A stretch of 64,000 nucleotides of DNA from Lepus europaeus (GCF_033115175.1 NC_084834.1:42808577-42872576), one strand, 5' to 3'. Positions 12,266 to 24,333 are shown, numbered from the stretch's first letter. Translations and numbers: made by a program. The notes: generated by a model not told the origin, from the letters alone.

Positions 12266-12496
12266 TTACTTTGTTGGGAGGGTTTTTATTTCTGATTCAA
12301 ACTGCATCTTGGATATAAGTCTATTTAGGTTTTCTATGTCTTCATGATTTAGTTTTGGTAGATTATATGAGTCTGGAAATCTATTCATTTCTTCTAGGTT
12401 TCCCAATTCGTTGACATACAGCTCTTTGTAGCAACTCCTGATGATTCTTTTTATTTCTATGGTACCTGTTGTAACATCTCCATTTTCATAGCACAT
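12266..12496 (-). pseudogene. LINE-1 ORF2 fragment, start of reverse transcriptase
   Basis: A 76-codon minus-strand stretch with GTIEIKRIIRSCYKELYVNEL and FPDSYNLPKLNHEDIENLNR. This is the segment linking endonuclease to reverse transcriptase in LINE-1 ORF2. It lies on the 5' side of the SINE insertion and ends at KTLPTK, where the next motif continues with a stop. Confidence 0.85.
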
Positions 12497-12545
12497 GTCA
12501 TTAATTTGGAAACTCTTACCTTATTTTTGGTAAGTTGAGTCAATG

Positions 12546-13488
12546 ATTTACTTCCAGAAAAAGAAAAAAAAAAAAGATGTGTCAGAAACAAAACAACAAC
12601 AACAAAATACTCATATGAAATAGATCAAAACTGGAACTGGTCCGTCTATAACTTCATTTCAAAATGCATTACATGGTACTTCAAAAGTTGAGATTTTCAA
12701 AATGCATATGTGGGCACCGCTTAACACTGAGGACTAGAATGTGTCCAGCAAACTATTTTGACTGGAATTCTTATATTTTGCATTATTTCTTAATGATGAG
12801 TTGAAATTCAGAAGAATGGTTTTTCTTCCTAAAGTAAACATACACACACATGCAAAATGAAAAATGACCTCTACAAAGGAGTGAATATTATATCATTGTT
12901 CATTTTAAATATACATTATTAAACAGGAATATTAATACCACATGGATTAACATTATTTGAATAAACTTCCATGTATAATACAATCTTGTTAATGGGTACA
13001 TACTAAGATATACTAGTGTAATATTTCATTCTGCGTTATGTATTTTAATATAAACAAATGTAAACACACATATATTTATTTGTACTTTAACGTTTTTCCA
13101 TGTAAATATTATATAAATAAATATATGTGCCTCACGAAAACAATAGCAAATGTTTAGCTTATAACAAAAAGGGTTTTTGTTTGATGTTCTTTTCTGGAAT
13201 GAGTATTTTATCACCAGCACTGTTTAGAATTACTGGCTCACTCCCTCTGGCCCTGAAGGCTGTCTAATTTTTAGTTACTAACAGGGCATACCAGGCGCTT
13301 GGAATTTCAGCTGTGATACATGGGCTTTCCTGATAGCAAGATGATTCAACTAAGCACTGGAAAAGACAATCAGTTCCATCACTAACAAGCATCAGCAACC
13401 TTTTCATATTACCCACTAGGAAGTCCCTGCATGTCTTGAAACATGGAAGTTTATCTCAGGAAAAAGAATGCAAAGAAAACCTTCCCTT
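12546..13488. other. Unique AT-rich DNA, A-rich at left edge
   Basis: Begins with AAAGAAAAAAAAAAAAG and a short (CAA)n run (about 12591-12605). Otherwise no element and no protein-like frame. Confidence 0.45.
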
Positions 13489-13864
13489 AAAATTCTGGAG
13501 ATAAGCTGGCGCCATGGCTCAACAGGCTAATCCTCTGCCTTGCAGTGCTGGCACCCCGGGTTCTAGTCCTGGTCGGGGCTCCGAATTCTGTCCCGGTTGC
13601 CCCTCTTCCTGGCCAGCTCTCTGCTATGGCCCCGGAGTGCAGTGGAGGATGGCCCAAGTCCTTGGGCCCTGCATCCGCATGGGAGACCAGGAGAAGCACC
13701 TGGCTCCTGCCTTCGGATCAGCGCAGTGCGCTGGCCGTAGCGTGCCGGCCGCAGCGGCCATTGGAGGGTGAACCAGCGGCAAAAGGAAGACTTTTCTCTC
13801 TCTCTCTCTCACTGTCCATTTTGCCTGTAAAAAAAAAAAAAAAAAAAAAAAAAAATTCTGGAGA
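13489..13864 (+). repeat. Young C-repeat SINE, intact
   Basis: Body 13503-13851, from AGCTGGCGCCATGGCTCAAC to a poly(A) tail of about 28 bases. The duplication AAAATTCTGGAGA is perfect at 13489-13501 and 13852-13864. Frames of up to 151 codons run through the SINE into its flank and are not genes. Confidence 0.97.
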
Positions 13865-14106
13865 CATGATCCTGTACTTGTACTATTTAAATACTAGCAT
13901 AATTATAAAACTTCAACATACTAGTCCTTATGTTTATGTATCACTATTTAAAATAACACTTTCTTTCACAGTAGTGTTTCTTGTCCTTTTAAATTTATAG
14001 AAATCCTTTGGTAGACACAGCTCAAGAAATAAAAGATGACAACATTCTTAAATCAACTAATGATGGTACAAGGTAGGCAGATTCAAATCAAACTGATAAA
14101 ATATGC

Positions 14107-14785
14107 ATTGAGTGTCTGGCACTGTGATGAAGACACTGCCTTGAATACTCACAGTCATGGCCAGCACCATGGTGCAGTGGGTTAAAGGCTCAGCCTGTAG
14201 CACAGGCATCCCATATGGGTCTGGTTTGAGTCCTGGCTGCTCCTCCTCCGACCCAGCTCTCTGTTATTGCTTGGGAAAGCAGTAGAAGATGGCCCAAGTC
14301 TTTGGGCCCCTGCACCTGCATGGGAGATCTGGAAGAAGTTCCTAGCTCCTGGCTTTGGATCAGCTTAGCTCTGGCTGTTGTGGTCATTTGGGGAGTGAAC
14401 CAGCGGAATGGAAGCCCTCTCTCTCTCTCTGGCTCTACTTCTCTCTGTAACTCTGTCTTTCAAAGAAATAAAATAATTCTTAAAAAAAACAAAAAAGAAT
14501 ACTCACAATCACTGTAGGAGAGTCCAGGTTTGAGTCCAAGCTCTGTTCCCTCTTCTAGCTTCTTGTCAGTGCACAGTCTGAGAGAATGAAGATCATGGCT
14601 CAAGTGGTTGAGTCCCTGCCACCTACACAGGAGATACAGATTCAGTGGCTGAATCCTGGTATTAACCTAGCCAACTCTGGCTATTGAGGGTATTTGAGGA
14701 GTTAAACAACCGATGGAAGATCTCTCTTTCTTTCTCCTTTGTCTTCCCTCTTCCTTCCCTCTGACTGTATGGTAAATAAAATGAA
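14107..14785 (+). repeat. Older C-repeat SINE split by a younger one
   Basis: The first part (14107-14157) carries GAGTGTCTGGCACTGTGATG. The rest resumes after 14498 with GGTTTGAGTCCAAGC, GGTATTTGAGGAGTTAAAC and a CT-rich end, finishing with GGTAAATAAAATG. The younger SINE sits between the two halves. Confidence 0.75.
14143..14511 (+). repeat. C-repeat SINE nested in an older SINE
   Basis: The body (about 14158-14496) starts TGGCCAGCACCATGGTGCAG and ends AAATAAAATAATTCTTAAAAA. The flanking copies GAATACTCACAGTCA (14143-14157) and GAATACTCACAATCA (14497-14511) differ at one base. Confidence 0.92.
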
Positions 14786-15126
14786 AACAGATTAGATGAT
14801 TAAAATATTTCAAATAACAAAACAACATTATTTTTATGTAGTTATTTATTAATTTATTTCCCTTTAAGTTTCCAGTTATCAGTATTATTTAGTACTTCTT
14901 TGTGATCACTCGAACTCTTTCAGATGTTTCTTCTTCACCATATCAATATTCTTCTCATACTAATTTAATTTGCCACATAAGGAAAGAGAAGCTCTCTTGT
15001 TTAACTTAGACTATACTTTCTGCTCTAAATTTAATCATTGCTCAATTATTTCATGTTCCATGTGATTCTGGTGACATAAATTTAGGAGTTATTTCTTTCA
15101 GTACTCAGAAGGTATAATTTATTCAA

Positions 15127-15551
15127 AGGTTTTTTTATTTTTTAAAATTATATTATTATAAAGAGAACAAATTTCATGTATTTCCTAGATACTGTTCTAA
15201 GAATTTAACTACACTTACCTTCTTACCTTACTCAATTTCATCTCCTTTCTTCTTTTCATTTTTTCCTTTAATTTTTGAAATTACATGATTTCAATTTACG
15301 TTATAACCACAGGCTTAATTCCATTAATGATAATGTTCAACTAGTAAAAAATAAAGTACAGAAGAATATAGACTAAAGCTATAAACAATAACCAAATTAT
15401 GAGATGTCAGTTTCATTCTTAAATATTTTAATAATCTATGTTAACTACCACATATCAGAAAGAGCATATGATATTTGTCTTTTGGGACTGTTTTATTTTA
15501 CTAAGCATAATGATATCCAGTTGCATTCATTTTGCTGCAAAAGACAGGATA
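15127..15551 (-). mobile_element. LINE-1 3' UTR fragment
   Basis: Plus-strand T-rich start, then AAGAGAACAAATTTCATGTAT, CACAGGCTTAATTCCA, CTACCACATATCAGAAAG and CATAATGATATCCAGTTGCA: the same order as the 3' UTR of the 9.2 kb LINE-1. It is truncated at the ORF2 side near 15551. Confidence 0.88.
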
Positions 15552-17000
15552 ATTTATAAATTGTCCTATCACTGTTAACATCAACCTTCAATCTTGTAAA
15601 AATTGATTCTCATCTCCACTCTCAGTCAAGAAAATATTTTCTCTGATGTAACACCAAAAACACAAGTTCACAAGTGAAAACAAATATTGAATCTATCTTC
15701 TTACTGCAGTCAGTTTATTATCTTCTGAGATTTTCAGCTGGATTTATCTATGCTATTTACATCCACTCAGAAAGTCCGCCTGCATTCAGGTACCAGAAAT
15801 GACCTGCTCTTATAGTCATAAACAATACTTATGCTCCCAAATTTTTGCACCCAGTAGGATACAGCATCTTATTTGCAAACCTGGCTTACCTTGCTTACAG
15901 AATACAAATCTGTTCTGTGTATTTGGGGCAATTGTTAGAGACTTTTATGTATCTAAAACTAGCTTTCTTCAAAATGCTTTGCAAGAATCTCCAAAATGAG
16001 TCAAATATTTTCTATTCAGAAAAGCTCCCAGAAAGAATGAGGAACTCTCATATATAATTTATAAAGTTCAGTTTAAATGATGCAATAGTATAACTGTAAA
16101 ATTTGTCCAGATTTTGCTACAATCTGAGGAAAGGTCATAAATTATAGTATCTGTGTTTGGAGATCCTCAAACTTTGTTTACATTGATGAACTGGGTGGTC
16201 ATAAATTATTACATGACCTCTGATTATTTTTCATTAGCAATATATTCAGTCCAGGTAGAAGTCTTACAGTTACATAGATATGTTACTTCTCCAAAATAAA
16301 TGGCCAACGGACACTAAAAATAAGCCAAACTGATGTTGAGGCATATTTCCATGATTGGATTTGTAGTATAAACCCTAGCCACACAGCCCATTACAATAAC
16401 AAATAACCTCACTTTCTTGTAATCACACTTCTGGCTGCCAAGATCATTGGGTTCAGAGTAGCAACAATGAATATGAAGCTAAATTCATGTCACATAATTT
16501 GAGAACATAAGCAAGAGAATATAATGGTAAAACTTTTGTTCTGGTACAAATAACAGCATCCTTACCCTCAGGATCATGACAAACATGTTTCCACTGCCAG
16601 TCAGAAAACACTAGCGAGAAAACAAGAAAAAGGAAAGCAAAGGGAAGAAAATAGGTAACATGTAATATTTCCTACTAGAAATGAGTAATTGTATTTAATA
16701 TAAATATCAAGAGAATTCTCTATAACCATTATGGTTATGGTTATAGACAACTCTCCATAAAACATGGCACAAGAACGTAACAAAAATCAAACATGACCAT
16801 GCAATAATCATTGTAACGATATCTGGAAATAGGCAGATATAAGGGCCTGGCTAAGTAGCTTTTAAAAAAGTAGCTGAACTTGCCTTCCAAGTATATGATT
16901 ATATGCATGCACAAACACATATTCCCTTAATACCAACCAAATAAACACACAGGAATCAAGTTTTCCCTACATTCCTCCTGGAACCTAATCTGTAATAGAC
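15552..17000. other. Unassigned unique-looking DNA
   Basis: Holds short frames at 15799-15999 and 15845-16057 with no recognised protein. It lies between LINE-1 and an ERVL relic and may include unrecognised old element sequence. I see no definite signal. Confidence 0.35.
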
Positions 17001-17367
17001 CTCTGCTTCTTTTTTTTTTCTTTTTCTTTTGACAGGCAGAGTTAGAGAGAGAGAGACAGAGAGAAAGAGAGAGAGAGAGGTCTTCCTTTTCCGTTGGTTC
17101 ATCCCCCAAATTGCCGCTACGGCTGATGCACTGCGCCGATCCAAGGCCAGGAGCCAGGTGCTTCTTCCTGGTCTCCCATGCAGGTGCAGGGCCCAAGCAC
17201 TTGGGCTATCCTCTACTGCCTTCTGGGGCCACAGCAGAGAGCTGGACTGGAAGAGGAGCAACCGGGACAGAACCTGGGCCCCAAACGGGATGAGAACCCA
17301 GAGTGCCAGCGCCACAGGCAGAGGATTAGCCTAGTGAGCCACAGCGCCAGCCAAGCTCTGCTTCTTT
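17001..17367 (-). repeat. Young C-repeat SINE, reverse, intact
   Basis: Body 17013-17355: T-rich tail complement, GACAGGCAGAGTTAGAGAGA, body, end CACAGCGCCAGCC. The duplication CTCTGCTTCTTT is perfect at 17001-17012 and 17356-17367. Frames of 60-119 codons on both strands are SINE artefacts. Confidence 0.96.
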
Positions 17368-17855
17368 CAATGCTCTCCAATGTTCCCACATCATTTAGCA
17401 TTAGCTCACACTGAATAAAATCCTTTCCGTACAGAATTTCCTCATGCTGTTTCCAATGTATTTTAAATGCTTTTACTATAGCAAAATAGTAAATTTAACG
17501 TGATTCATTACAGCTGAGTTCTTAATAGTCCATACCATACGGTTTATCAGTGTTAATGATAAATTAAATATAAGAGCCTTGAAAATGTAACATAGACGTG
17601 TCCTGATAGGGCGATTTTTAACATATATGCAGGGAAGTATCCATATCTGGTTCATAGAAACTTAAGTCATCTCATACTCACTTCCCAGACATTAGCCAGC
17701 TTACAAAGATCTTCTTAACTGGAGCTGAGTCTTTTCGAAATAGAAACCCATGATTAGCCATTAGTTCATATTTTATGTCTTCTCAAAACCAACATGTGGC
17801 CATTTTCCTAGGAGTCATGGAGAAGGAAAAAGAAATCCCTTAGGAGAAAGATATT

Positions 17856-18240
17856 GTGTGCAAAGATGTTTCAAGTCCTGATCCTAGGGCTTTTGCAGAA
17901 GATCTTATTCATTCTCATTTAAGCATCAGGGAAGCAACAGATTGGTTGACCAAGGGAAAACAGACAAGGGGTCACAACCACAGAATCATTTACCATGTGC
18001 TCCATAATCTAAAAGCAGCTGGTTTGACAGGATTATGTTGTGACCTACAGAATATTCAATTTCAGTGCCAGCTGGCAGACAACTTCCTACAAGTTTGCAG
18101 TACTTTCCTAAATAATTCAGTCTATAACATAACCAGTGGCCAATTATGGTTCTATCTCATCCATTGTCAGAAAAATTGATACACAAACCGAGAGACATAG
18201 GGAGGAAATGACCTTCTAACTACTGTATCAAATAGCACAG
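17856..18240 (+). pseudogene. ERVL-type integrase relic
   Basis: A 107-codon plus-strand stretch (17856-18179) retains the layout of the ERVL integrase catalytic core: IIYHVLHNLKAAGL, then FQCQLADN, then an SVYNITSGQLWFYL-like segment. Similarity continues weakly to about 18240 out of frame. The catalytic glutamate expected just after AAGL is not present in this frame (the residues are TGLCC), and a piece before HVLHN is missing, so it cannot be active. No LTR is visible next to it. Confidence 0.6.
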
Positions 18241-18244
18241 TAGG

Positions 18245-18884
18245 CTCCATAAGTTTGATTTTTTTGCTCTATAGTGGAGATTGTTCACATTAGGTAATAT
18301 GGCATTGACACTAATCTTCCAGCAATTCAAGTGATTCTCTGGTCTTTTTGGGCTTCAGGTGCTTCTGAACAAACAAACAGAGAACATCACTAATTTAAAT
18401 AATCATTAAATAGTTATTCTGTGATATATTAGTACCAAGATGATAGCAAATAGAACTCCATGATTTCATTAGGGAATCTCTTACAGTTTCTTGCTTAGTG
18501 TTCCTTTTCAATAGAAAAGTACTAAAACTATAGAAATATAATGCTAGTAAACACTCAGATGTTACATTTATTTTGTTTATATAGACCACTAAAGAATCAG
18601 GATCATCATAAGTGAGTGGGAGTTGGTAAATAAAGTACGTGATAGAGACAAGTCATAGATATCAACTTAAGTCTTAGGAATAATTATATTAGCTATGCTT
18701 CATTTCAACTTCTTTTTTTTTTATTTACTACTTCATATAAAGAACACCAAGGGTCAATAATATTTCACTTTTTGGTTGAGAATGCAACCCAGTTTCCTAT
18801 ATCACACTGAATACAGCAACTCCATGATAAATTTGTATACCATTTTTGTTGAAGATACAAAATACATACCCAAAGAACAAGATT
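18245..18884. other. AT-rich DNA, no element seen
   Basis: No repeat or gene signal beyond short T-rich runs. Confidence 0.4.
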
Positions 18885-19212
18885 TTTTAAAAATATTTAT
18901 TTTATTTATTTGAAAGACAGAGTTACAGAGAGAGGTAGAGACAGAGAGCGAGGTCTTCTATCCGTTGGTTCACTCCTCAGATGGCTGCAAGGACCAGAGT
19001 TGAGCCAATCCGAAGCCAGGAGTGAGGAACTTCTTCCAGGTCTCCCACATGGGTGCAGGGGTCCAAGGAGTTGGGCCATCTTCTACTGCTTTTCCAGGCC
19101 AAAGCAGAGAGCTGTATCAGAAGAAAAACAGCTGGGACTAGAACTGGCACCCATATGGGATGCCGGCACTTCAGGCCAGGGCTTTAACCCGCTGCACCAC
19201 AGCACCAGCCCT
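18885..19212 (-). repeat. C-repeat SINE, reverse
   Basis: Starts TTTAAAAATATTTATTTTAT with TATTTGAAAGACAGAGTTAC and ends ACCACAGCACCAGCCC. The flanks ACAAGATTTTT and ACAAGAATGTTTT may be a decayed duplication. The 105-codon frame within is accidental. Confidence 0.92.
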
Positions 19213-19462
19213 ACAAGAATGTTTTGACAGATAACACACAAGCATGAAACAGGATATCATCTGTTTGCAACAGTAGAATCATTCTCAACTTTCTGTATCT
19301 TTTTTAGGGCTGAGAATTTGACCCTTCCTGGTTATCAGTTGCATATATTTCTTCCCAATTTATCGTGAGTGTCAATAACAGGCAATACTGATTCAGAGAC
19401 GGAACACATTCAGGACATTTAGTTCCTAATGTCTTCCCTCCTATCCTGCTTTATGTGTGTTG

Positions 19463-19481
19463 GTTCTCTCTCACTCTCTTC

Positions 19482-19515
<34 letters not shown>

Positions 19516-19545
19516 CTATCTCTCTGTCTCTCTCTCACACACACA
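19463..19545. repeat. CT-rich low-complexity tract with short CA end
   Basis: (CT)n interrupted by a T-run, ending CACACACACA. It is followed by CTCAAATAAAATTAATG, which could be the remnant tail of a 5'-truncated SINE, but the body is absent. Confidence 0.75.
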
Positions 19546-19559
19546 CAACCCACCTCCTC

Positions 19560-20100
19560 CATCTGCCTGTGTGTCAGTCTCTCAAATAAAATTAATGATG
19601 AACAAAGAAGTTTATTCCTCTTACGGAAAAAATCTTAAAGTAAGTTTCCCTGTGTAATAAGGTAGACTTGATAATCATTGGTGGACTAGCCTTCCTCCTT
19701 CTCAATCTGAAGCTGTGATTTGGCTTTTGATGGTTTTCTGTGAGAGATATTCTAAAAGTTAATGGTATTGCATCTTATGTAAAAATTTCATATGTTTCCA
19801 GAGGGTTTTGTTAAAATTAATTTATTTAGTTTTCCATAAACTGTTTAAAGCATCTTCATATGTTTGAAGTGACAGTTGATGTTCACTCTGTGCAATGAAG
19901 AAGAGGAAGACAAAAACTACAACAGAAAGCCCTCATCTCAGCTGTGTCAACTCTCTTAGGACATCCTTCACAGATGTTTAACACAATACTTCCATTTCTA
20001 TCACATTGGCAAGAACTTAGTCACATAGTCACCTACTTTCAGCAAAAGGTTAAGATTTCTTTTTTAAGCTGGGAGTGTGATTACTCAAATAAAATCGTCA
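19560..20100. other. Unassigned unique-looking DNA
   Basis: No element or protein-like frame recognised. Confidence 0.4.
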
Positions 20101-20104
20101 CTCA

Positions 20105-20690
20105 CCTACATTGAGCACTGATTATGTGTATGTGATATGAAGATAAAGCAATGGATTAGTCATGCAGGAATAATCTGCTTTAACTTTTAGCATACTTAGC
20201 CTCTGGAAGGAAATAGTTTAAAATATTACACACATATGTAAGTGTGTGCATGTATATGATAAATTATAGTTACTACAAATTAAAATGGACAAAATATGAG
20301 AAAATAAAGCAATAGAAAGTACCTAGGGGGACGATCTGATTTTGTTATAGCATACAGGGAAAACCTTTTAAGGAAATCACATTGAGTTCAGTCATGAATA
20401 TTGAGAAAGAGAGAATCATTCACTGATCTGGAAGAACTTTCCAAGGAAAAGGGAGAGTGAAGGAAAATAAAGTGAGTTTGGCCTCTAAACATGAAATAAA
20501 GACCAGACAGGCTGGAGTTAGCAGCAGAGATTAAGAGCACAGAGATGACCACAGAGGAGAGCGTGGCAGCCAGATAGAAAGCCTTTGTGGAAATATGAAG
20601 TTCAAGCATCTTGCAAAGGGTGATAGGAAGCCAAAGAGGGTATTTAAGGAGATGTGCTGTGATTTGTCTTAATACTCAACAGTATTAAAG
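20105..20690 (-). repeat. Ancient L2-type LINE 3' region, reverse
   Basis: Plus-strand words occur in the order of a reversed L2 end: CATTGAGCACTGATTATGTG, TACAGGGAAAACCTTTTAAGG, TTGAGTTCAGTCATGAATAT, GGAAGAACTTTCCAAGG, and GATAGGAAGCCAAAGAGGGT near the right. The similarity is clear in layout but heavily diverged. It could include a second ancient element at the right end. Confidence 0.5.
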
Positions 20691-20824
20691 TTTGCTTATA
20701 CTTAACAGAATAATAAGTTTAATGGTAAAAACAAACAAACAAACAAAAAGACCCTAGTTTAGCAGGAATATAGGTAATAGCTATAAATAATAGTTGAAGA
20801 GAAAATTCAATTTTAAAATATATT

Positions 20825-20985
20825 ATCTCAAAAACTAAAGAAAGAAAGGGAGAGGGAAAGAGGGTTGGAGGGAGAGAGGTTAGGAGGGAGGGAATACCAT
20901 TATGTTCTTAGAATTACATCTACAATACATTGAATCCCTTAAAATACTTAAAAATTAAAATTAAAATAACAAAAAATAGAAAGTT
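20825..20985 (+). mobile_element. LINE-1 3' end with polypurine tract
   Basis: A purine-rich block (AAAGAAAGAAAGGGAGAGGG and AGGGAGGGAATACC) is followed by ATGTTCTTAGAATTACATC and an A-rich end. This is the arrangement of the lagomorph LINE-1 3' terminus, as also seen at 50.3 kb. Confidence 0.65.
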
Positions 20986-21039
20986 TGCTCTGCTAGATGT
21001 GTTTGGAATCAAGAGTAAGAGTTAAGAAAAAAGATAATT

Positions 21040-21384
21040 GGCAGGCACCATGGCTCACTAGGCTAATCCTCTGCCTGTGGCGCCAGCATCCTGGGTTCTA
21101 GTCCTGGTTGGGGAGCCGGATTCTGTCACAGGTACTCTTCTTCTAGTCCAGCTCTCTGCTGTTGCCCGGGAAGGCAGTGGAGGATGGCCCAAGTGCTTGG
21201 GCCCTGCACCTGCATGGGAGACCAGGAGGACACACCTGGCTCCTGGCTTCAGATCAGCACAGTGTGCCAGCCATAGTGCCCATTTGGGGAGTGAACCAAT
21301 AGAAAGGAAGACCTTTCTCTCTGTCTCTCTCTGTCCGTCTCTCTCTCTGTCTCTCTCTCTCTCACTGTTTAACTTTGCCTGTCC

Positions 21385-21413
<29 letters not shown>
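21040..21413 (+). repeat. Young C-repeat SINE with expanded CT region
   Basis: Starts GGCAGGCACCATGGCTCACT and ends in poly(A) of about 28 bases. The CT/GT-rich segment at 21318-21365 is longer than in sister copies. No clean duplication. The frames of 130-132 codons crossing it on both strands are artefacts. Confidence 0.94.
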
Positions 21414-21416
<3 letters not shown>

Positions 21417-21789
21417 ACTTAGAGAGAGCAGCAATACTGTGGACAAGCAATAATGACTTATCAAGAGATATGTGAAAAGAAAACTATAGGAAGAATCAGA
21501 TATTACCTCAAGAACTTCTTTCCAGAAATAGTGGTGATACATGTTTTAAATTATTATCATCATTATTATTATTCTAATGCACCCTACTCCTTTTTTTCTC
21601 CTCCTCTCAATGTAAATCTGCTATTTTTTCAAGATAAAATGATAGGTACATTACTCTTTGCTTCATTGTTTAAAAATTCAAATGTGTTATAATGGACTTA
21701 GATTCCTTCTTGAGATTTAAATTATAAAATATTTTGAATGTACAATTATCTACAAAGAAGACTGCAATTTCTTCAAGCTCCACTTCTTA

Positions 21790-22055
21790 TTTTATTTTGT
21801 AAATTTGTTAACTTTATTTGAAAGATAGAAGTAGAATATTCAGGGAAGAGAGAAAGAACTCTCACCCACTGGTTCACTCCCCTAATGCTTGCAATGTGTG
21901 GTCCTAAAACAGGGCAAAGTCAGGAATTGGGAACTCAAACTAAGTTTTCAGAGTGTATGGCAGGGAGGGACTCTATTCCTGGAACCATCAGCCTATCAGA
22001 AGTGCATCAGTGGGAAGCTGTACTAGAAACCAAGTGCTGCTTGTTTTAAATAACA
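21790..22055 (-). repeat. Ancient C-repeat SINE, reverse
   Basis: Diverged copy with CTTTATTTGAAAGATAGAAG, CCACTGGTTCACTCCCC, GGAACCATCAGCC and a weak 5' end. It is clearly older than its neighbours. Confidence 0.72.
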
Positions 22056-22059
22056 ATTC

Positions 22060-22980
22060 AAAGATATAGCTGAGATCTGGCTTGAATGTACTTCAACCCC
22101 ATTCTCCAATCATCAACTGAATAAATGTATAATCAAATGTGTTGTGTCTGTACATGTATTTCAGTTTTACCAACTATAAATATTTCTAATAAAAGAATAT
22201 TTCCAAATGCATATGACTATTTATAATTTTATGAAAATTTATGTAAAGTTTGCCACATGGAAATGTTTTTCCTTCCACTAGTATAAATTTTGTGTAAATC
22301 ATAACTATAAATACATAATATGATGGCCAGTGATGTGTTCACAAATGTTTAACAATCAGCTCTCTACATCTGCATATACATATTTATTAAAGAGCTATTA
22401 ATATTAATATCATGCATAATTTATTGATAATCACAAAATATGTTATAAGCTTTATTGAAAATTTCAAATAATTAGTTGATTTGTGTAGAAAGCTATTATT
22501 TATTTGGGTGAAACTCTCAAAGCTATCATGTAGGACGGGCAAAATTTTATCTTTAACTCTCAGAAGTAAACAAAATTAAATTTCACTGAGACAGATTAAT
22601 TGGAGAAAAATATATACCTTTTTTAATGTAAGTTTACAGGCTGTAAGGGCCTTCAAAAGCAAATAAAACTCAGAAATGCAGTTATATCAGAATATTTACA
22701 TACTGAGTTGGACAAATGACAGTCTATTTTGAAAACTTGGACAGGCAAAGAGGCTTGGAGTAGAAATGAATTGGGTAAGGAAGTGAAGGAAGGCATATTT
22801 TTTACAAACAGATTTTTCTCAGTCTCAATATCCTGTCCCTCAGGATAACAATGCTGCTTTCCTTTTGTAGAGGGAAGACAGCTTTCATAAAGGAAATTCA
22901 TTTCCTGCTATTTACAATTAAAAGAAGGAAAATAGAATTTTATTTCATCTAAAACAATGTTCAATACAAACACAATCAGA
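22060..22980. other. AT-rich unique DNA
   Basis: No element recognised. The 82-codon reverse frame (22653-22901) has no recognisable domains. Confidence 0.4.
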
Positions 22981-22984
22981 ATTT

Positions 22985-23108
22985 TAATTCAATTTATTTC
23001 CTTTTTTCTCTCTTCCTTTCTTTCTCTCTTTCTCTCTTTCTTTCTTTTTGTTTACAGGCAGAGAGGCATAATGAGAAATAAGGAGGAAGGGGAAGAGACA
23101 GAGTGGGG

Positions 23109-23152
<44 letters not shown>

Positions 23153-23396
23153 TTCCATCTGCTGGTTTATTCTCCAAATGTCCAAATGCCTACAACAGCA
23201 GTGACTGGGTGGGTCAGGCTGAATCCAGAAATACACTCCAGATCTCCCAGGTGAATGACAAAAAGTCAGTTTAACCATCACCTCTGCTTCTCAGAGTCTG
23301 CATTATCCGGGAGCTGGAGTCAGGAGTCGGATCCAGGAATATGGGATGTGGACATTTAAGCTCATGTCTAACTTCTAGACTAAACTCTTGCCCACA
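22985..23396 (-). repeat. Old C-repeat SINE with pyrimidine and GA tracts
   Basis: A pyrimidine run (about 22998-23048) and a (GA)n stretch at 23108-23148 are the expanded tail and CT region of a reversed SINE. The body shows CATCTGCTGGTTTATTCTCC, GTCAGGAGTCGGATCCAGG and CTTCTAGACTAAACTC. Frames of 95-105 codons here are simple-sequence translations. Confidence 0.72.
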
Positions 23397-23867
23397 AAAT
23401 CTTTCCTTGAATCTACTGCTTTTCAATTGCTTGTAAATTAAAATAATTGAAATTCCAGAGCAGCATCTTTGGGCAGCATATTTTGAGCTCCCTCAACAGT
23501 CTATGTTTGTACAAAGTGAACAAGTGCTTTTTTCTGATATGAAAGTTCATTGACTTTTTTTTTATATTAGCAAGTAATGTAAAATGAAATAAAGTCATGT
23601 GTCAGAACTTTACTTGTCCATTAACGACTTTTGTGATTTTCTTGCTGAAGTCACTCATAGCTATCAAATATTGGAAAGATATTTCCTCAAAAATTTGTTA
23701 TTCACAAGGTAATGGTTACAGATACAGATTGCTTCTCTGCCATTTTGCTAAGATCAAGTGTGGTTACATATACAGAAAAGACAGTTTTGAGTTATTAACA
23801 CAATATTTAGATGTGATTGGTAGCATTTCCCAATTTTAGACTGATAAACATATATAAGTGGGAAGAC

Positions 23868-23972
23868 TTGTCTTCTCTCTGCTCTCCTCCTCTCCTCCCT
23901 CCTCCCCTTCCCTCTCCTCTCCTCCTCTCTCATCTCCTCTCCTTTTCTCTCCGCTCCTCTTTATCCACCTCC
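23868..23972. repeat. Polypyrimidine (CTC/CCT) tract
   Basis: Almost pure C and T on the plus strand for about 100 bases (units CTCCTCTCC, CTCTCCTCTCC). It could form triplex DNA. It translates to Ser/Pro/Leu runs that are not genes. Confidence 0.85.
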
Positions 23973-24331
23973 TTCATTATACAACATATTTCAATCATGG
24001 GACCTATTCCAATGACTTAAACCAATCTAACTGCTTTCCAAAGTCCCTATTTCTAAGACTCATAAACTAAGATTTCACTCTAATCTAATCAAATTCAGAT
24101 CATAGCTAAAAATGTACTAAAACCACTCCCACAATGGAACTAACTATAGTCAGATAGTTTAGGATCAGGTTCTAAACATTGATTTTTCCAAGAAAGACTT
24201 TCTTATTCCACGAGATCCATTTTTTTTTTTTTTTTACTTTACTCACTGTGCCATAATGCTGGACTCAACACAACTTTTTTTTATCCCCTGCATACATACA
24301 TTTTCTGAATTCTAATAGTACACTCATAGGA

Positions 24332-24333
24332 TT

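Larger units (their letters stand above)
9193..12545 (-). mobile_element. 5'-truncated LINE-1, interrupted by a SINE
   Basis: Read on the minus strand, this is LINE-1 from the reverse-transcriptase part of ORF2 (12.5 kb) to the 3' UTR (9.2 kb). Minus-strand frames preserve ORF2 blocks: about 12266-12496 includes GDVTTGTIEIKRIIR and YNLPKLNHEDIENLNR; about 10907-11236 includes KVVGYKIDTQKSIAFVYTEN, IKYLGINF and YENYKTLKINR. Frameshifts and stops separate the blocks, so the element is dead. The 3' UTR portion (9193-9600) reappears in the copies at 15, 27, 28.6 and 45.4 kb. The 5' promoter, ORF1 and endonuclease domain are absent. A SINE at 11871-12220 splits the open frame. Confidence 0.93.

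Noticed and set aside
13545..14000. 151-codon forward frame
   Set aside because: It is the body and poly(A) tail of a SINE (poly-Lys run) continuing into AT-rich flank.
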